From IMG/VR virus record IMGVR_UViG_3300046787_000253, positions 1 to 39,279 of that record: a stretch of DNA of 39,279 nt. The stretch is one strand, 5' to 3'. The translations under genes and the position numbers were made by a program. Positions 36,732 to 39,279 of the stretch are shown here, piece by piece (position 1 is the stretch's first letter; every line of letters starts with the position of its first letter). The notes beneath the pieces are model-generated. The model saw nothing but the letters and a program-made list of their open reading frames with translations, did not search any database and was not told where the DNA came from. The stretch comes from a virus.

Positions 36732-37733
36732 ATGAAAAACATTCACGTATTACCAACAGAGAAACCGAGCATGGTTATAAAATCAAAACATAAAAAAACT
36801 TATTATTTATATTCCATAGAAGAATTTAAAGATATAGAGAATTTTAGGGAATATGATTCTAAAAATTGGGATAGCCAACACATATACATCACTTCTGACG
36901 AAGAAATTAAAGAAGGTTATGCTTTTCACCTAAAAACACAAGAAGTTTTAAAATTGAAAGGTGTTGGAGAAAAATCAAAAGAGATATTTCACTCTAAAGG
37001 ATTTAGTTATCCAGAAGAATGTGAAAAAATCATCCTAACAACAGACCAAGACTTAATCAAAGATGGTGTACAATCTATTGATGATGAGTTTTTGGAATGG
37101 GTTGTTAAGAATCCGAGTTGTGAGTTTGTTGGAGTTGAGAAATATCACGGAATAAATACATCCATTGCGGAAGTAAATGCTATTAGCGGAGATGGTTCTT
37201 TAAATTGGGAAGGCAAAAGTGATTTGAGAGATTACAAAATCATCATTCCAAAAGAAGATTGGTTACTAAATAATCCACAGTGTAAACAAATAGAATCTTG
37301 TAGTAAATCATTATCAAAAAAATGTATTTGTACAAAAGAAGAACCTACTCTTGAAGAAGAATATCTTAAAGATGAATTAAAGAAATATGATGGTATTGAT
37401 GTTGTAGTTCTAAATAAACAAGAATTTCCTAAACAAAACATCATTGATAACTGGCTTGAAAAGAATGGCGACCCAGAAATACATAAACAAGTTGAGCAAG
37501 AAGCTAAAGAGTTATGCGAACAAGAAACACTTGAAGAAGCTGCTAAAAATTTTTATCCGCCTATAACAACAGATTTAATATGTTCTCCAAAATTAGTTAG
37601 AGATGCTTTTATAGTAGGTGCTAAATGGCAACAAGAACAAATAGGTAAGTCAGAATTTCTACAAAGATTAAGAGCAACAATCTCTGATGCGGAAGCAAGA
37701 AGATTAATATTTGAACAATTTAAAAAGGAATAA
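36732..37733 (+). CDS. Flavobacteriia-phage protein, KNIHVLPTEKPS type
   Basis: Taken from ATG 36732. The 333-residue protein starts MKNIHVLPTEKPS, then HIYITSDEEIKEGYAFHL, KIILTTDQDLIKDGVQSIDD, FLEWVVKNPSCEFVGVEK and YKIIIPKEDW. This is a characteristic layout I recognise from many Flavobacteriia genomes and phages, of unknown function. The C-terminal part (ETLEEAAKNFYPP, VRDAFIVGAKWQQEQ) is a helical module reused in the gene at 37836. Members vary in length by gain and loss of modules. Confidence 0.78.
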   Translation: MKNIHVLPTEKPSMVIKSKHKKTYYLYSIEEFKDIENFREYDSKNWDSQHIYITSDEEIKEGYAFHLKTQEVLKLKGVGEKSKEIFHSKGFSYPEECEKIILTTDQDLIKDGVQSIDDEFLEWVVKNPSCEFVGVEKYHGINTSIAEVNAISGDGSLNWEGKSDLRDYKIIIPKEDWLLNNPQCKQIESCSKSLSKKCICTKEEPTLEEEYLKDELKKYDGIDVVVLNKQEFPKQNIIDNWLEKNGDPEIHKQVEQEAKELCEQETLEEAAKNFYPPITTDLICSPKLVRDAFIVGAKWQQEQIGKSEFLQRLRATISDAEARRLIFEQFKKE

Positions 37734-37736
37734 GAT

Positions 37737-37832
37737 ATGGAACAAGAAATAAAAATATGGGTATTTTTTTGGTGTGGAGCAGCAGTCTTTTTTTGTTTAT
37801 TATGGTGCTTAACTAATTTTAAAAACAAATAA
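37737..37832 (+). CDS. Tiny membrane protein (31 aa)
   Basis: A 31-residue product with a short charged start (MEQEIKI), one membrane helix rich in Trp, Phe and Cys (WVFFWCGAAVFFCLLWCL) and the end TNFKNK. It is embedded in the recurring junction AACAAATAAGATATG, and its spacing of 3 bases to the next start is as for its neighbours. Coding is supported by that conserved context. Confidence 0.55.
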   Translation: MEQEIKIWVFFWCGAAVFFCLLWCLTNFKNK

Positions 37833-37835
37833 GAT

Positions 37836-38099
37836 ATGAAACAAGAAACACTTGAAGAATTTAAAAAAAGATTTTCTAATGACAAATCAAATAAAGATAT
37901 TAATTTAGATTACCAAGATGGTATTTTTTATGGTATTGAAATCGGTTCTAAATGGCAACAAGAACAAGACAAGAAAAGATATAGTGAGGAAGAAGTTATA
38001 TATTTTGCAAAGTGGTGTGCAGAAATGAAAGTATATGACCATGAAACTTATGTTTACAATACGTTTGAAACACTTTTAGAAAAATTTAAAAACAGATAA
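37836..38099 (+). CDS. Small protein with GSKWQQEQ module (87 aa)
   Basis: An 87-residue protein. KQETLEEFKKRF at the start and GIEIGSKWQQEQDKKRYSEEEV in the centre repeat the C-terminal module of the gene at 36732 (ETLEEAAKNF, VGAKWQQEQ). The rest is helical and ends EKFKNR. It looks like a detached copy of the module, and the two may recombine. The function is unknown. Confidence 0.68.
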   Translation: MKQETLEEFKKRFSNDKSNKDINLDYQDGIFYGIEIGSKWQQEQDKKRYSEEEVIYFAKWCAEMKVYDHETYVYNTFETLLEKFKNR

Positions 38100-38102
38100 G
38101 AA

Positions 38103-38441
38103 ATGACAGCAGTAGAAACAAAAACAATAAATTTTTATTCAGCCAAATCACAAAATGCAATATTAGCACTTTATGAAAATGGAGATATATTTGTAAATGG
38201 TAGATTAGCAGAAAATGACAAAGAAGTTGTTGACGCTATGAGAGAATTTTTATTAAGAGAAGGTTTAATTAAAAACAAAGAAATGACAGAGTTTGATAAA
38301 GAAAGCGCTTTAGATTCTATAAGAAATATAGAAAGAGCTATAAATTATTTAGATAATACTGAATGTAATAATTTTTTTGAAATTACTAAAAATTTAAAAT
38401 TAATTATTTCAAATATAAATTACAAATTAAAAAACATTTAA
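38103..38441 (+). CDS. Hypothetical protein (112 aa), ENGDIFVNGRL type
   Basis: A 112-residue protein. Residues 10-50 (SQNAILALYENGDIFVNGRL, then ENDKEVVDAMREFL) have a strand-strand-helix form that recurs in phages of Bacteroidota. The second half is helical (IRNIERAINYLDNTECNN, then TKNLKLIISNINYK). Its stop falls just before the usual AAACAAATAAG junction, so this copy of the junction lies outside the gene. The function is unknown. Confidence 0.65.
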   Translation: MTAVETKTINFYSAKSQNAILALYENGDIFVNGRLAENDKEVVDAMREFLLREGLIKNKEMTEFDKESALDSIRNIERAINYLDNTECNNFFEITKNLKLIISNINYKLKNI

Positions 38442-38454
38442 AAACAAATAAGAT

Positions 38455-38547
38455 ATGATAGAATTACTTTGTAGCATTATCATTGCTCTGCCTATATGGT
38501 TAGTTGCATTAGAGTTAAGACAGATAAATAAATTTAAAAACAAATAA
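38455..38547 (+). CDS. Tiny membrane protein (30 aa)
   Basis: A 30-residue product with one membrane helix (LLCSIIIALPIWLVALEL) and the polar end RQINKFKNK. The FKNK end is shared with other genes in this block because of the junction repeat. It follows the pattern of the 31-residue membrane protein at 37737. Both could be small membrane effectors, but there is no functional clue. Confidence 0.52.
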   Translation: MIELLCSIIIALPIWLVALELRQINKFKNK

Positions 38548-38550
38548 GAT

Positions 38551-38706
38551 ATGTTAGACGAAATAAAAAAATGGTGGAATCGAAAGTGGTCTAATTGGGA
38601 AATTGAAAGAGAGTATTTTAGTTGGACTAATTATAATTATTATATAGTTTTAAAAAGCACTTCTAACGATGGATTAATTAGATTTAAAGAATTAAAAAAG
38701 AAATAA
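38551..38706 (+). CDS. Small Trp-rich protein (51 aa)
   Basis: A 51-residue product starting MLDEIKKWWNRKWSNWEIER, then SWTNYNYYIVLKSTSNDGL. Its first seven codons are identical at DNA level to those of the gene at 38959, although the proteins differ afterwards. The dense Trp and Tyr content suggests a compact fold or a membrane-surface peptide. The function is unknown. Confidence 0.55.
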   Translation: MLDEIKKWWNRKWSNWEIEREYFSWTNYNYYIVLKSTSNDGLIRFKELKKK

Positions 38707-38709
38707 GAT

Positions 38710-38955
38710 ATGAAAAATGTGAAAATACAAGATTTGTGGGTAAAAATTACTTACGAAGTTAGATTAGGAGATTTAGAAATGCCACAAGATGTTTTTGACG
38801 AAATAAATCAAGCTATTGAGGATTGCAGAGATATAGACACTATGTCTGGTATAGATAGGTATCCAAATACTTCAGAATGGCTAACAGAAAACATAACGGA
38901 GAGAGATTGTATGGAATGGAAAGCAGAAATTGTGGAAATAATTGAAAACAAATAA
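38710..38955 (+). CDS. Acidic hypothetical protein (81 aa)
   Basis: An 81-residue acidic protein. VKIQDLWVKITYEVRLGDLEM suggests two strands. DVFDEINQAIEDCRDI is a helix, and the end is ITERDCMEWKAEIVEIIENK. Similar strand-helix proteins occur in phages, but I cannot name a family. Junctions on both sides are of the AACAAATAAGATATG type or a near variant. Confidence 0.6.
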   Translation: MKNVKIQDLWVKITYEVRLGDLEMPQDVFDEINQAIEDCRDIDTMSGIDRYPNTSEWLTENITERDCMEWKAEIVEIIENK

Positions 38956-38958
38956 GAT

Positions 38959-39183
38959 ATGTTAGACGAAATAAAAAAACCTGAAAACCCGTTTGTTTAT
39001 CCAAATAATTTTTATGGTGATGACCCTGGAATAACACTAAGAGATATGTTTGCAAGTTCAGTTTTACAAGGTAAAATGAGTACAGAATATATAAGATATT
39101 TAAGTGATAAAGATATAGCGGAACATTGTTACCAATTGGCAGATGCAATGTTAGAAGCAAGAGAACAATTTAAAAACAAATAA
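38959..39183 (+). CDS. Small protein with MFAS.. / HCYQLADAML motif (74 aa)
   Basis: A 74-residue protein. After an N-terminus shared with the gene at 38551 (MLDEIKK), residues 24-74 read GITLRDMFASSVLQG, then IAEHCYQLADAMLEAR, ending FKNK. The layout matches that of the gene at 1273 and a widespread family of small phage proteins. The mosaic start shows how the repeated junction can swap gene bodies. The function is unknown. Confidence 0.7.
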   Translation: MLDEIKKPENPFVYPNNFYGDDPGITLRDMFASSVLQGKMSTEYIRYLSDKDIAEHCYQLADAMLEAREQFKNK

Positions 39184-39186
39184 GAT

Positions 39187-39279
39187 ATGGAAGCAGCAGA
39201 AATAAAAACATTGTGGAAAGTCGCAAAATCATTTTGGATTACAGGATTTATATTTTGGTTATTAGAAACTATTGTATTT
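39187..39279 (+). CDS. Small membrane protein, 3' end cut by the window
   Basis: Only the first 31 residues are visible (MEAAEIKTLWKVAKSFW, then a hydrophobic ITGFIFWLLETIVF). The frame has no stop before the window ends. A membrane helix starts at about residue 17. It follows the standard junction sequence. Confidence 0.5.
   Translation, partial: MEAAEIKTLWKVAKSFWITGFIFWLLETIVF

Larger units (their letters stand above)
37722..39189 (+). repeat. Recurring intercistronic junction AAAAACAAATAAGATATG
   Basis: The sequence TTTAAAAACAAATAAGATATG or a close variant occurs at gene boundaries near 37728, 37820, 38090, 38440, 38540, 38697, 38947 and 39175. It usually encodes the last residues FKNK, the TAA stop, a 3-base spacer and the next ATG. 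One extended version of about 33 bp also covers the first codons of two genes (38541-38571 and 38949-38979). It looks like both a translation-coupling signal and a homologous recombination site. Confidence 0.85.

Overview
This window is almost certainly most or all of the genome of a tailed double-stranded DNA phage of Bacteroidota, most likely infecting a Flavobacterium-like host. The DNA is AT-rich. Genes usually lack Shine-Dalgarno sequences. Many transcription starts carry the Bacteroidota -7 box TAnnTTTG. Several small proteins resemble families common in Flavobacteriia phages. I see a portal, capsid, tape measure and major-tail-like protein but no tail sheath, so a siphovirus is the best guess. 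No integrase or clear lysogeny repressor is visible. Both ends of the window cut through genes.

Layout. 1-1464: a truncated pentapeptide-repeat gene and six small genes with overlapping ends. 1465-2374: a non-coding region with a promoter and terminator bracketing a structured RNA, an array of eight GC-rich repeats joined by covarying hairpins, eight perfect 16-bp iterons, then AT-rich DNA (a candidate origin) and a promoter. 2375-4767: nine small accessory genes. 4768-5648: a second structured non-coding region ending in a large inverted-repeat element and a promoter. 5649-28808: packaging, head and tail genes (terminase small and large subunits, portal, scaffold-like, major capsid, connector-like, major tail-like, tape measure, distal tail proteins, and a long fibre with an S74 chaperone domain). 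28859-30238: lysis genes (holin-like, membrane-anchored coiled coil, lysozyme, unimolecular spanin). 30229-31557: a tiny basic protein and a calcineurin-like phosphoesterase. 31700-32770: the only minus-strand genes (DUF551-like, YqaJ-type exonuclease, small coiled coil). 32900-36040: DNA-binding and nucleotide-metabolism genes (DnaA domain IV-like protein, MazG-like protein, an SSB-like protein with an acidic tail). 36130-36240: a second, degenerate copy of the inverted-repeat element. 36350 to the end: small early-type genes joined by a recurring intercistronic sequence.

The most striking feature is in the large terminase. An intein interrupts its Walker A motif, and inside the intein a complete NUMOD4/HNH homing endonuclease gene lies in a different reading frame, while the intein-terminase frame stays open across the whole overlap. 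Two GIY-YIG endonuclease genes with NUMOD3 repeats flank the major capsid gene and the fibre gene. The window also has several very short promoter-to-terminator units (near 1.5, 11.5, 17.4 and 31.6 kb) that may make small or leader RNAs.

All calls come from reading the sequence and from family knowledge. No database search was run.
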